Below are positions 36,646 to 46,147 of a stretch of DNA of 64,000 nt, in pieces (position 1 is the stretch's first letter; every line of letters starts with the position of its first letter). Under the pieces are notes generated by a model, which saw only the letters and a list, made by a program, of their open reading frames with translations, was not told where the DNA came from and ran no database searches. The stretch is from an uncultured Rikenellaceae bacterium (GTDB lineage Bacteria > Bacteroidota > Bacteroidia > Bacteroidales > Rikenellaceae): positions 124,001 through 188,000 of the forward strand of contig CALVFI010000014.1 of NCBI GenBank assembly GCA_944326815.1, written 5' to 3'. The position numbers were made by a program, and so were the translations under genes.

Positions 36646-37671
36646 TCAAAGCACGGAATCGAACTGATTGAGGAAACGAATATCGTTTTCAAAATAGAGT
36701 CGCAGATCCTTGACTCCGTATTTAAGCATAGCAATACGTTCCACACCCATACCGAATGCGAATCCGGTATATTTCTTACTGTCTATACCATTTGCCTCCA
36801 ACACATTGGGGTCAACCATGCCGCATCCCATGATTTCCAGCCAACCGGTTCCCTTGCAGACATTGCATCCCTTACCTCCGCACAGGTTGCAGGAGACATC
36901 CACCTCGGCCGAAGGCTCCGTGAAGGGGAAGTAGGACGGACGCATTCGAATCTGAGCCTGCTCTCCGAACATCTCTTTGGCAAAATACAAAATCGACTGT
37001 TTCAAATCGGCAAACGACACGTTCTCGTCCACATAAAGACCCTCCACCTGATGAAAAATGCAGTGAGCCCGATAGGAAATCGCCTCATTCCGGAAAACAC
37101 GACCCGGGCAAACCACTCGGATAGGAGGTTTCTGATGCTCCATGGTCCGCACCTGAATCGAACTGGTATGAGTACGCAACAAAATATCGGGATTCTTGTC
37201 AATGAAGAAGGTATCCTGCATGTCACGTGCCGGATGTTCGGGCGGGAAGTTAAGCGCCGAAAAAACATGCCAGTCATCCTCGATCTCGGGACCGTCGGCT
37301 ACCGTATATCCCAACCGGGAAAAAATCTCAACAATCTGATTCCTTACCAACGATATGGGATGACGACTGCCGATCGGTTCATTCGTCCCCGGACGCGTCA
37401 AATCATCGGAAACAGGCCCCGAAACAGCGGACGACTCCGCCGCCGCAGCCTTCAACTCATTGACCCGTTGCATGGCCAACGTCTTGAGCTCATTGATCTT
37501 CTGACCCAACTCCCGTTTCAATTCAGGGGCCACGGTCTTGAACTCCTCCAGAAGCGCATTCAACTCGCCCTTTTTCCCCAGGATCCGGATTCGGAACTCC
37601 TCAATCTCCGCAGCGGCTTTGGGTTTAAACGCCTGTACCCGGCCGATCAGTTCGTTAATTTTATCGATCAT
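36646..37671 (-). CDS. pheS: Phenylalanyl-tRNA synthetase alpha subunit (341 aa)
   Basis: Class II synthetase subunit. An N-terminal coiled coil (1-90) binds tRNA. Motif 2 is GRVFRNEAISYRAHCIFHQVEG and motif 3 GMGVERIAMLKYGV (shown in part). A cysteine-rich insertion, CNLCGGKGCNVCKGTGW, resembles a zinc ribbon with CxxC pairs; similar insertions occur in other Bacteroidota PheS. pheT is not adjacent. A -7 box TAACTTTG (37727-37720, minus strand) lies about 49 bases upstream. Confidence 0.94.
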   Translation of the reverse strand: MIDKINELIGRVQAFKPKAAAEIEEFRIRILGKKGELNALLEEFKTVAPELKRELGQKINELKTLAMQRVNELKAAAAESSAVSGPVSDDLTRPGTNEPIGSRHPISLVRNQIVEIFSRLGYTVADGPEIEDDWHVFSALNFPPEHPARDMQDTFFIDKNPDILLRTHTSSIQVRTMEHQKPPIRVVCPGRVFRNEAISYRAHCIFHQVEGLYVDENVSFADLKQSILYFAKEMFGEQAQIRMRPSYFPFTEPSAEVDVSCNLCGGKGCNVCKGTGWLEIMGCGMVDPNVLEANGIDSKKYTGFAFGMGVERIAMLKYGVKDLRLYFENDIRFLNQFDSVL

Positions 37672-37719
37672 TTTTTGTTATTTATGGCTTTATACCTACT
37701 TTTACCCTTGTTTAATAGG

Positions 37720-37727
37720 CAAAGTTA
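37720..37727 (-). promoter_or_regulatory. -7 promoter box for pheS
   Basis: CAAAGTTA on the + strand reads TAACTTTG on the minus strand, about 49 bases from the pheS start. No -33 TTTG at 19-21 bases. Confidence 0.45.
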
Positions 37728-37741
37728 AAAATAATATCCGG

Positions 37742-40033
37742 ATGAACCGCATCAAACTGCCATTAATAATGCTGTTTTTGCTGATCCCGGCATTTGTCGC
37801 GGCGCAGAAGGTGGGTTTGGTGTTGAGCGGGGGCGGCGCCAAGGGACTTTATCACATCGGAGTAATCAAGGCATTGGAGGAGAATAACATTCCGATCGAC
37901 TACATCACCGGCACGTCGATGGGGTCGATCATCGGCGGATTGTACGCGATCGGATATACCCCAGACCAAATGGCCGAAGAATTCCGAAGCGAAAAGATCA
38001 AATACTGGATGAGCGGTCGAATCGAAAAGGATTTCCAGTACTACTTCAAACAGATGGATGAGAACGCTGCGATGTTCACGTTGCGGTTCGATTTCAAAAA
38101 CAAGGGGCATGTCACACGACTGCCCTCGAATCTGATTCCGACCATGCAGCTCGACCTGGCTTTCATCGAATATTTCTCGGGAGCTACGGTTGCCTGCGGC
38201 GGAGATTTCAACCAACTGCTCGTACCGTTCCGTTGCGTGGCTACAGACGCTACCCATCGACGCAAAGTGGTCTATAAAAACGGCGACCTCGGCCGGGCTA
38301 TCCGCACCTCGATGTCGATTCCGTTGGTTTTCCAACCCATGCGAACCGACTCGTCGCTGCTTTACGATGGAGGCATTTTCGACAACTTCCCCTGGCAACC
38401 GATGCAGGAAGATTTCCATCCCGATATCATGATCGGAAGCCGTTGCGTGGAATCGTACAAGGATCCCGAAAAGAGCAGCCTCATGGATCAGGTCTTTTCG
38501 CTTTCGATGCTCCACACCGACTACGATCTGCCTGGCGAGAACAATATTCTCATCGGACGGGTATTCGACAAGATATCGATGCTCGATTTCGACAAGGCAG
38601 AAGAGATCATACAGGCCGGATATGAAGATGCAATGGCCCAGATGGATACGATACGTGCCCGTATCGGTCGCCGCACCGTACCCGAAGAACTGGCCCAACG
38701 ACGCGAAGCCTTCCGCAACAAAATGCCACCATTGGTCTTCGACCGTTATGACATCTCCGGACTCACCAATGACCAAACCGTCTATGTCCGCAAACTGCTC
38801 AAACTCGACCGGGACCATCAACTCTACACGCTCGACCAATTTCGTTCGGAATACTATAAACTATTGGCCGAAGGAGAGATCGAAGGCGATTACCCCCAAG
38901 TACATTACAACGATTCCACCGAACGTTTCGAACTGAAGATCAAACTCAAAACCAAACCCAGTTTCAGGGTCATGGTCGGTGGCAACATTTCGTCCACGGC
39001 ACTCAACCAGGCCTACATCGGACTCGAGTACAAGACCATCGGACGCACGGCGAATGCCTTCCATCTGAACGGCTATCTGAGTCCGTTCTACAACTCCATC
39101 TATGCTGGCGGACGTATGGACTTCTTCATTCGCAGTCCGTTCTATTGGGAATACGGCTTCCTGACCAATTACTACAACTATTTCCGTTCGAACTACGGAT
39201 TCCTCACCAAAGGCAACGACCTGGCCTATTCGAAATATCGAGACATCTACCTGACCACGGCCATCGGACTGCCTTCGAGTCGCCATTCTGTGCTGAATCT
39301 CCGCTTCAATGCAGGCAAAGACCAATACCGCTACTTTCAGACGACCGGAAGAGAGGAGTCCGATACGATGGACCGTACCCGCTTCGACTTCTACGGACTC
39401 AAACTGGAGTTGGAACGCAAAAGTACCAACTACAAACTCTACCCGACACGAGGGGTCTATCAACTCATCTCCCTGATCGCCATTAACGGCCGAGAACGGT
39501 TCTACCCCGGTTCCACGGGACGAATAGCCGGACAATCCTATGAACGACACGACCGGTTCTGGTTCGGAGCGCGCTTCGTTCGTGAACATTATATGCCCAT
39601 CCGCAGAATAAGATGGTTCTCGTGGGGATATATGGTGGATTGCACGGTCACTTCACACCCCTCTTTCTCCAATGAATACGCCACCAATATCACTGCGCCC
39701 GCCTTCACGCCAACCCCTCACAGCAAAATCATCTACATGAAAGAGTTCCGGAGCGACTCCTACCTTGGTGTAGGACTGATACCGACTTTCTATTTCATGC
39801 CCAATTTCTACCTCAAATGCAGTGCCTATGCCTTCCTGCCCGATAATTACAGCGGAAGGGAAGAGGGCATCAAGCAACGTTTGCGATATATCTTCGACGC
39901 ATCGTTCGTCTATCAGACCCTGGTCGGGCCGGTGAGTCTGTCATTGTCGCAATACGATGCCAATCGCCACAATTGGTTCCTCACCTTCAATTTCGGATAT
40001 GCAATCTTCAATAAAAAAGGGCTCTTCTACTAA
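37742..40033 (+). CDS. Patatin-like phospholipase with C-terminal barrel-like domain (763 aa)
   Basis: A signal peptide (LPLIMLFLLIPAFVAAQ) precedes a patatin domain: oxyanion loop SGGGAKG (29-35), nucleophile S59 in GTSMG, and the aspartate D209 in DGGIFDN. A POTRA-like stretch follows (about 350-430), and the last ~330 residues have the alternating aromatic beta strands of an outer-membrane barrel (GYLSPFYNSIYAGGRMDFF), ending in aromatic LFY. This is the PlpD/RssA-BamA layout, in which an outer-membrane lipase is fused to its own barrel. The frame is open upstream, but the ATG at 37742 starts the signal peptide. Its end overlaps hydF. Confidence 0.87.
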   Translation: MNRIKLPLIMLFLLIPAFVAAQKVGLVLSGGGAKGLYHIGVIKALEENNIPIDYITGTSMGSIIGGLYAIGYTPDQMAEEFRSEKIKYWMSGRIEKDFQYYFKQMDENAAMFTLRFDFKNKGHVTRLPSNLIPTMQLDLAFIEYFSGATVACGGDFNQLLVPFRCVATDATHRRKVVYKNGDLGRAIRTSMSIPLVFQPMRTDSSLLYDGGIFDNFPWQPMQEDFHPDIMIGSRCVESYKDPEKSSLMDQVFSLSMLHTDYDLPGENNILIGRVFDKISMLDFDKAEEIIQAGYEDAMAQMDTIRARIGRRTVPEELAQRREAFRNKMPPLVFDRYDISGLTNDQTVYVRKLLKLDRDHQLYTLDQFRSEYYKLLAEGEIEGDYPQVHYNDSTERFELKIKLKTKPSFRVMVGGNISSTALNQAYIGLEYKTIGRTANAFHLNGYLSPFYNSIYAGGRMDFFIRSPFYWEYGFLTNYYNYFRSNYGFLTKGNDLAYSKYRDIYLTTAIGLPSSRHSVLNLRFNAGKDQYRYFQTTGREESDTMDRTRFDFYGLKLELERKSTNYKLYPTRGVYQLISLIAINGRERFYPGSTGRIAGQSYERHDRFWFGARFVREHYMPIRRIRWFSWGYMVDCTVTSHPSFSNEYATNITAPAFTPTPHSKIIYMKEFRSDSYLGVGLIPTFYFMPNFYLKCSAYAFLPDNYSGREEGIKQRLRYIFDASFVYQTLVGPVSLSLSQYDANRHNWFLTFNFGYAIFNKKGLFY

Positions 40034-41240
40034 TGCAGTACCCGGTCGGGAGAATAAACCGCACATCGGGATCTTTGGCCGATGCAATGCCGGGAAAAGT
40101 TCATTACTGAATCTCATTACGGGAGCCGACACGGCCATCGTATCGTCGGAAAGAGGTACAACGACCGATATCGTACGGAAAAGCTATGAAATACTGGATT
40201 TTGCCCCGGTGATCTTTCTCGATACGGCGGGTGTGGACGACTCCTCGCCGCTGGGAGAACAACGGATTGCCCGCACGCTGGAAGCTGTCAGCCAAATCGA
40301 CCTTGCAATATTGATTTTCCAGGAGTGGGGTACGCCGGAAGAGGAGCTTGCCATGCGATTTCGTGCCGCTGCAGTCCCCTTTATCACCGTATGCAACATA
40401 AACTCCGACGAGGAACACGAGAAACACGAACAGGCGGAAATCGAGGTAGACGTAAAACATGGAACAGCGGAACAATTGGCACGGCTGCTCGAGATCATCA
40501 AACAGCGGCTGCCGCGCAACTCCTACCGCATCCCATCAATGTTTGAAGGAAGAGTATCTGCAGGAGAGACGGTACTGCTGGTCTGTCCGATCGACAGCGA
40601 GGCACCCGCCGGCCGGTTGATTCTCCCCCAAGTGCAGGCCATCCGGGAGTTATTGGACCGTCATGCAATTCCGATCGTTGTCCAACCCTCCGAAATCACA
40701 CGGATCTTTACGTTGCCGGCAGAAGAAAACAGAGGTCTCAATCAACCAGCCACGACAGCGTCCAGGGATGGAAAAAGATTGTTTCCTCGGCTCGTCGTAA
40801 CCGACAGTCAAGTTTTTCGGGAAGTAAGGGCGGCTGTTCCGCAGGAGGTCGAGGTGACATCGTTCAGCATTCTGCTGGCTGCGGCAAAGGGTGATTACGA
40901 ACTTTACAAAAAAGGGCTCGAGAAGGTAGAAGAGCTCCGCAACGGCGACCGCATCCTAATCGCAGAGAGCTGCTCGCACCAGGTCAGTTGCGACGACATC
41001 GGACGGGTAAAAATCCCTCGTTGGTTAGAGGCCTACACGGGACATCAATTCGAATACACCGTCGTATCAGGACTGGCTCCGCTTCCGAAGGATCTTTCCT
41101 CTTATACCTTGATGATTCAATGCGGAGGATGCATGGTGACCCGTAGCCAACTGCAAAACCGCATCCGACAGGCAGCCAGGGCGGGCGTAGCTGTCACTAA
41201 TTATGGCATGCTGATCCGGAAACTTCGGATGGAACCATGA
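39999..41240 (+). CDS. hydF: [FeFe]-hydrogenase maturation GTPase HydF (413 aa)
   Basis: A scaffold on which the 2Fe subcluster of the hydrogenase H-cluster is built. N-terminal GTPase: GRCNAGKS (27-34), DTAG (75-78); the usual NKxD is hard to find (CNINSD at 132-137). The Fe-S motif is C325-x-H327, 46 residues, then QCGGC, so the usual HCxxC has glutamine (Q374) before C375 and C378. The start at 39999 overlaps the patatin gene by 35 bases; an earlier in-frame ATG at 39957 is less likely. HydE, HydG and the hydrogenase itself are not nearby. The 3' end overlaps the LtaS-like gene tail-to-tail by 44 bases. Confidence 0.88.
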   Translation: MQSSIKKGSSTNAVPGRENKPHIGIFGRCNAGKSSLLNLITGADTAIVSSERGTTTDIVRKSYEILDFAPVIFLDTAGVDDSSPLGEQRIARTLEAVSQIDLAILIFQEWGTPEEELAMRFRAAAVPFITVCNINSDEEHEKHEQAEIEVDVKHGTAEQLARLLEIIKQRLPRNSYRIPSMFEGRVSAGETVLLVCPIDSEAPAGRLILPQVQAIRELLDRHAIPIVVQPSEITRIFTLPAEENRGLNQPATTASRDGKRLFPRLVVTDSQVFREVRAAVPQEVEVTSFSILLAAAKGDYELYKKGLEKVEELRNGDRILIAESCSHQVSCDDIGRVKIPRWLEAYTGHQFEYTVVSGLAPLPKDLSSYTLMIQCGGCMVTRSQLQNRIRQAARAGVAVTNYGMLIRKLRMEP

Positions 41241-43182
41241 ACTGTTTACGCTCCAGATGCGAGTAATACTGCTGAATAAACGCTTCGAGATAGCGCAACG
41301 CTGATTGTTGAAGAGAATCGGCAGGATTGGCGATATTCCGGGTTTGAAGCGTATCGGAGGCTGCATAAACCGCCTGGACCCGTTCTTCGTCGAACAATAG
41401 TGTCAGGGAATCGGTCATCAATTGAAAACCCGTCCCGTAGCTGACCGCAGCTGGAACCCGTTCCGGTTCCCGAAATGCATCGCGCCCGAAAGCAAAATAG
41501 GGTTGTTCGTAATTCAGCAATCCCAATACGGTAGGCATGACATCGATCTGCTGAAACACCCGATCGTCCCGCCCCTGCAAAATTCCGTCCGGTGTATAGA
41601 AAAAGAGGATGATATGCTGCAATCCGGAGGTGGTGAAGGTCTTGGGAGCGAAACGCTCGGAGGACACATGGTCGGCCGAGAAGACGAAGATCGTATTGCG
41701 GAACCACTCCGTATCTCCGTATTTCTCAAAGAAACGGCGAATCGCCAAATCCGTATAGGCGACCCCTTTATGAATCTTCGTCCGACCTGCCGGCAAAGAA
41801 TCGGCATACTGTTCTGGAACGACAAAAGGATGATGCGAGGAGATGGTGAAAACCGTAGCAAAAAACGGCTGCTGCGTTTCATCGAGGACACTCCCCATAT
41901 AGCGCAAAAAGGGCTCATCCCATACACCCCAATAGTTGTCGTAGTCATCATTTCCCGGATATCGGGCGTCGTAATTGTCCTTGTCGTAGGTCTTGCTGAC
42001 ACCGGCCGAGAGGGCGTAGGCATCAAAACCCATCGACCCGCGAGACGAACCGCAAAAGAAGAGCGTCTCATATCCTTCATCCTTCAACAGTTTTGGCAAC
42101 TGACGACCCTCCCCGAGCGCCTGAGGCATCAGGATAAAGGGACGTTTGAACGAAGGAATCGAAGCCAGCAGTGAAGGCAATGCCTCTATGGATTTATGTC
42201 CGTTGGCATAACCGCGCGTGAAATAGAAACCCGTACGCATCAGCGAATCGAGAAAAGGCGTAAATCCATGGCCGTCCGGATAGAGATCCGGGTTGAGCAA
42301 TGCAGAGTGTTCGGCACTGAAACTCTCCATAACGAACAGAACCACATTCCTTCCAATAAACGTAGAATCCACCTCGTTATCAGAATTTTGCGGAGGAGGA
42401 AGATGGTAAGGTGAATAGATCGCAGCAAGCTCCTCTTCCGTAAAATATTTTTTATAAGAAATTCCTTTGTTCCCCATGGTACGGAGAACGCAAAAAGGAT
42501 TGCTGAGAATCAGATTGGCTTTGGCCGACGAAGTGGTATAGGCCGAAGCATTGCTCAAGGTGATGGGACGCAGTTCACGGCTCAACCCTCCGCCTCGCAT
42601 TCCGGCAAGCGACAATACGCCTGCCCCGGCAAGCAGCAACAGGTTCACACCGAAATAGAGCATCCTGTTCCCGATCGGAGTAATCGGTTTGCCGCTATGT
42701 CGGTAAAGCCATACCATGCCGGCCACAACGGCCATCCAAACCAAAACAAGATACCAGTTCTCGGCAGCAAAGGTCCAAATCAGATGTCCCGTATTGTCAT
42801 TTTCCGTAAAAAAGAGATCGGCGGCGGTAAATCGGATCTGCGTGTAATGGAAATAGATCGTATCGGCGAAATTCAAGGCGGCCACCACACCATTCACAAC
42901 ATAAAAATAACCTGCCAGAATACCGTGATACCACGCTTTTCCCCTGAAACGGAAAGGCAACAGCGACAGTAATACAAAAGCGGAATTGGCATAAAGTACC
43001 GATACCGTATCGAACCGCAGGGCCCCCTTGAACAACAGCCACCACTCCGCTTCGCCAATCGGTCCGATCAGCTCCCGGTTATATAGATAAAAAACAATAC
43101 GACAAACGAAAAGTACAAGATAGACAATCGCCAATCGGCGTATCAATACGATAACGTCGCTATTCCACCATTTGCGCATCAT
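41197..43182 (-). CDS. LtaS-like membrane sulfatase (661 aa)
   Basis: Five N-terminal membrane helices (about 10-34, 58-76, 84-105, 141-160, 175-193), then an extracytoplasmic alkaline-phosphatase/sulfatase domain. Metal-site E286 (FVMESFS); the nucleophile position is S331 (GHKSIEALPSL), where LtaS has threonine; and FSADHVS is the C-terminal metal motif. LtaS makes lipoteichoic acid in Gram-positives; in Gram-negatives related enzymes transfer phosphoglycerol or phosphoethanolamine to envelope glycans, so a periplasmic phosphoryl transfer is likely, substrate unknown. Starts 4 bases inside the end of the serine acetyltransferase gene. Confidence 0.85.
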   Translation of the reverse strand: MMRKWWNSDVIVLIRRLAIVYLVLFVCRIVFYLYNRELIGPIGEAEWWLLFKGALRFDTVSVLYANSAFVLLSLLPFRFRGKAWYHGILAGYFYVVNGVVAALNFADTIYFHYTQIRFTAADLFFTENDNTGHLIWTFAAENWYLVLVWMAVVAGMVWLYRHSGKPITPIGNRMLYFGVNLLLLAGAGVLSLAGMRGGGLSRELRPITLSNASAYTTSSAKANLILSNPFCVLRTMGNKGISYKKYFTEEELAAIYSPYHLPPPQNSDNEVDSTFIGRNVVLFVMESFSAEHSALLNPDLYPDGHGFTPFLDSLMRTGFYFTRGYANGHKSIEALPSLLASIPSFKRPFILMPQALGEGRQLPKLLKDEGYETLFFCGSSRGSMGFDAYALSAGVSKTYDKDNYDARYPGNDDYDNYWGVWDEPFLRYMGSVLDETQQPFFATVFTISSHHPFVVPEQYADSLPAGRTKIHKGVAYTDLAIRRFFEKYGDTEWFRNTIFVFSADHVSSERFAPKTFTTSGLQHIILFFYTPDGILQGRDDRVFQQIDVMPTVLGLLNYEQPYFAFGRDAFREPERVPAAVSYGTGFQLMTDSLTLLFDEERVQAVYAASDTLQTRNIANPADSLQQSALRYLEAFIQQYYSHLERKQFMVPSEVSGSACHN

Positions 43183-43967
43183 GCCTTCTCTTTTAGGGTT
43201 TTAGAACCTTTGATAACGATCTCCGGACGGTGATATACCCGCGAATAGGGCGGCACACTCTCAGTCAACCAAACGTTACCCCCGATCACCGTATCATGCC
43301 CGATCACCGTATCGCCCCCAAGGATCGTACTTCCAGCATAAATAATGACATTATCCTCTATTTTCGGATGACGCCGCACGCCGTGCAGCTCCTTGTCCAC
43401 GAATGCCGCACCAAGTGTCACCCCCTGATAGATCTTGACATTATTGCCAATGATAGTTGTCTCGCCGATAACGATACCGGTCCCGTGATCGATATAGAAC
43501 CCTTTGCCGATCGTAGCCCCTGGATGGATGTCGATCCCCGTTTGGGAATGGGCATACTCCGCAATCACACGCGGCAGAATAGGAATCTGCAATTTATGTA
43601 GCACATGAGCGAGCCGATAGACCATCACTGCATAAAATCCCGGATAGCAAAGTATGATCTCCTCCCGGCAATAGGCAGCCGGATCGCATCGGTCATACAT
43701 GGCGGCATCCTTCATCAATCCGGTGTAGATCAATGGAATCTCATCGAAAAAACGCTCCGTAAGCTCTTCGCAACAACAATCCTGCTGAGCGCACAACGGC
43801 GAAACAATCCGCAGGAACTCCTCCTGCAAAACTTCCCAACGGAGATCGAGCTCCTTCTGAGAGATTCTACGCTTGGCCCTCAAGGGGAACAAAAGTTCCA
43901 CCAATGAATCGGTAAAAGCATGTGCGGCAGCCGTAGAGGGAACCTCCCGGTAGAACGCTTTGGTCAT
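43179..43967 (-). CDS. cysE: Serine O-acetyltransferase, hexapeptide type (262 aa)
   Basis: Makes O-acetylserine for cysteine synthesis. An N-terminal helical domain precedes the left-handed beta helix (GIDIHPGATIGKGFYIDHGT; GETTIIGNNVKIYQGVTLGA), with the H and D residues expected in the active site. MTKAFYREV at 43967 was chosen because the ATG at 44003 would leave almost no leader after the -7 box at 44019-44012; the longer form (274 aa) is possible. No cysK nearby. Overlaps the LtaS-like gene by 4 bases, so the two form an operon. Confidence 0.85.
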   Translation of the reverse strand: MTKAFYREVPSTAAAHAFTDSLVELLFPLRAKRRISQKELDLRWEVLQEEFLRIVSPLCAQQDCCCEELTERFFDEIPLIYTGLMKDAAMYDRCDPAAYCREEIILCYPGFYAVMVYRLAHVLHKLQIPILPRVIAEYAHSQTGIDIHPGATIGKGFYIDHGTGIVIGETTIIGNNVKIYQGVTLGAAFVDKELHGVRRHPKIEDNVIIYAGSTILGGDTVIGHDTVIGGNVWLTESVPPYSRVYHRPEIVIKGSKTLKEKA

Positions 43968-44011
43968 TTTGAACAGCCTGTTCGGAAAATTTTTCGTATT
44001 CATAGTAAAGG

Positions 44012-44019
44012 CAAAGATA
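44012..44019 (-). promoter_or_regulatory. -7 promoter box for cysE and the LtaS-like gene
   Basis: CAAAGATA on the + strand reads TATCTTTG on the minus strand; exact consensus. Confidence 0.5.
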
Positions 44020-44126
44020 CATTTTTTCACCGAACCAAACCATTTCTACCCCCTTTTTCGCAAGTCTCCAGGGATTCGCAGTGCCGAACAATCGGTTTGC
44101 CGTTCATTCAACACGGGTCTTCCCCT

Positions 44127-45998
44127 CTATTGTATCTCTATCTCATAAGGCATACGAGCCTGCACGCCCTGTTGCGACAAAACGGTACGCAGAGAATTAT
44201 AATACACAAAAGCATCACCCAACTCACTACGCAGTTTTGCCGATCGGCTGCTGAACAATGTATTGAGCATTACAGTCAGATTGTCCGGTTCGTCGACCAC
44301 CTGCCATACGCGAAAATCTTGAGCCACACCAGCGCGGTCGGCAGCCAAAGCGATTGCTTCGCTCAATCCACCGAATCCATCGATCAAACCGATTTCAAGC
44401 GCACTTACGCCCGACCATACCCGGCCGCCACCGATCTTATCCACGGCCTCGGTTGTCAAATTACGTCCGGCCGCCACATGACCTACGAACGTTTCATACA
44501 CCTGTTCGATACCGAACATGATAGCTGCACGCTCCTGCTCCGAAACGGGACGGAATGGTGAACCGAGATCCGCCGAAGGATTGGTCTTAGCCACATCCAC
44601 CGTGATTCCCAACTTCTCTTTCAGCCCCTTCTCGGCATTGAACAGCAGCCCGAAAACACCGATCGAGCCTGTGATCGTGCTAGGACTGGCCAGAATGATG
44701 TCTGCCGGACATGAAATATAATACCCGCCGGAGGCAGCTACACCCCCCATCGACACCACCACCGGTTTCTCTTTCCGAATAAGTTCCACCTCGCGCCACA
44801 TCACCTCGGAAGCCAGTGCACTGCCACCCGGAGAATTGACACGCAACACCACAGCCTTTACATTATCGTCTTTCCGCACCTTAGCCAGCTTGGCGGCAAT
44901 GGTGGCACCTCCGATTGCACCATCAACACTCTCTCCGTCGATGATCTGTCCATCGGCATAAACGACAGCCACTTTATTCTGCGACACCTTCTTCACCGCA
45001 GGACTTGCAGCATGCACATACTCGCGCAAAGAGATGATCTCCGGATCTTCCTCCAAGGCTGTGACATCGGATTGTTCAACCGCCGAGCTATCGGCCGTCT
45101 CGATGGTCGAGACGGAAACAGGACGCAGAACCTGCGCCTGCAGCGAATCGAGACTGGCAACATCGCCTCCGGTCAGCCTTCCCAGTATCTGCATGACCTG
45201 ATCCTCATACATCAGACCATCGATCAGTCCGCACTGGTAGGCTGCCTCAGCCGATTTCATGGTCAAATCGGTTGCGTAATTGGAAAGAACCGTTGAATCT
45301 ATTCCGCGGGAAAGCGATATCTCATGCAACATATTTCCCCAGATCGTTCCGAGCAGAGTCTCCATCTGATGTCGGTTTTCAGGACTCATCCGATCCATAA
45401 TATAGGGTTCAACGGCCGCTTTATACGATCCATGACGCATCACTTCGGGCTGAATACCCAACTTATCCAACAACCCTTTATAGAAAATCACATTCGAAGA
45501 GAGTCCCTGCCACGAGACAAGTCCCTGAGGATTCATATAAACTTTATCGGCTACGGAACTCAGATAATAACCGAACTGGGAATAGACATCGCCATAACTG
45601 ATTATGAATTTCCCCGACTCCTTGAAACGCAACAGCGCATTGCGAAGTTCCTCTATATTGGCAGCCGAAGCACCCCCTCCCGAAAGGTTTATATATATGC
45701 CCTCAACATAGGGATCTATCGACGCACGGTCGATGGCATCGAGTGCCTCCAAAATTGTAACGCTTCTATTGAATTCAATGCCATTGATACCCACCGACCC
45801 AAAAGGACTGTTGCTCGGCGAATCGACAATACCTCCCTGGAGATCAATTTTCAGAATCGAATTCTGTTTCACGACCTGAGGAGTATCGCCCAATGCCGTG
45901 GCAATACCAGCCAATATCAAGACCATGAGAATTGCTATCAATACGTTAGCTACGACAATAGCCAGCAGTGCTGCCCAAAATGTTTTGAAAAAATTCAT
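44127..45998 (-). CDS. sppA: Signal peptide peptidase SppA, 67-kDa type (623 aa)
   Basis: A membrane-anchored serine peptidase degrading cleaved signal peptides. One N-terminal helix (about 8-32), then two tandem SppA domains. The catalytic pair is K193 (GSYKAAVEP) and S423 (GGVAASGGYYIS). Length as in E. coli SppA. The frame opens at 46064, but MNFFKTFWAALL at 45998 begins the membrane anchor and the -7 box (46061-46054) lies between. A Thr/Ser/Asp/Glu-rich linker occurs near 295-320. Confidence 0.95.
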   Translation of the reverse strand: MNFFKTFWAALLAIVVANVLIAILMVLILAGIATALGDTPQVVKQNSILKIDLQGGIVDSPSNSPFGSVGINGIEFNRSVTILEALDAIDRASIDPYVEGIYINLSGGGASAANIEELRNALLRFKESGKFIISYGDVYSQFGYYLSSVADKVYMNPQGLVSWQGLSSNVIFYKGLLDKLGIQPEVMRHGSYKAAVEPYIMDRMSPENRHQMETLLGTIWGNMLHEISLSRGIDSTVLSNYATDLTMKSAEAAYQCGLIDGLMYEDQVMQILGRLTGGDVASLDSLQAQVLRPVSVSTIETADSSAVEQSDVTALEEDPEIISLREYVHAASPAVKKVSQNKVAVVYADGQIIDGESVDGAIGGATIAAKLAKVRKDDNVKAVVLRVNSPGGSALASEVMWREVELIRKEKPVVVSMGGVAASGGYYISCPADIILASPSTITGSIGVFGLLFNAEKGLKEKLGITVDVAKTNPSADLGSPFRPVSEQERAAIMFGIEQVYETFVGHVAAGRNLTTEAVDKIGGGRVWSGVSALEIGLIDGFGGLSEAIALAADRAGVAQDFRVWQVVDEPDNLTVMLNTLFSSRSAKLRSELGDAFVYYNSLRTVLSQQGVQARMPYEIEIQ

Positions 45999-46053
45999 GA
46001 ATATCTCTGTTTTTAATGTTTTTCGGAAAACGGAAGACCTAACTCTTAAAAAA

Positions 46054-46061
46054 CAAATGTA
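46054..46061 (-). promoter_or_regulatory. -7 promoter box for sppA
   Basis: CAAATGTA on the + strand reads TACATTTG on the minus strand, exact consensus, 55 bases from the ATG. Confidence 0.45.
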
Positions 46062-46111
46062 CAAACTTTCTTCGAGAAGCGATCACAATTTACCGATTTA
46101 CGATATTTATT

Positions 46112-46119
46112 TATCTTTG
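46112..46119 (+). promoter_or_regulatory. -7 promoter box for mrp
   Basis: TATCTTTG, exact consensus, 28 bases before the ATG at 46148. TTTA (46089-46092) stands 19 bases upstream as a one-mismatch -33 box. Confidence 0.5.
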
Positions 46120-46147
46120 TGTGATAAAATCAATATATACCAAATAT

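Noticed and set aside
37224..37229. CACGTG inside pheS, considered as a second parS
   Set aside because: The flanking arms (TGCATGT / CCGGAT) are not complementary and do not match parS.
37763..38839. 358-residue minus-strand frame opposite the patatin gene
   Set aside because: Shadow frame; patatin motifs are on the + strand.
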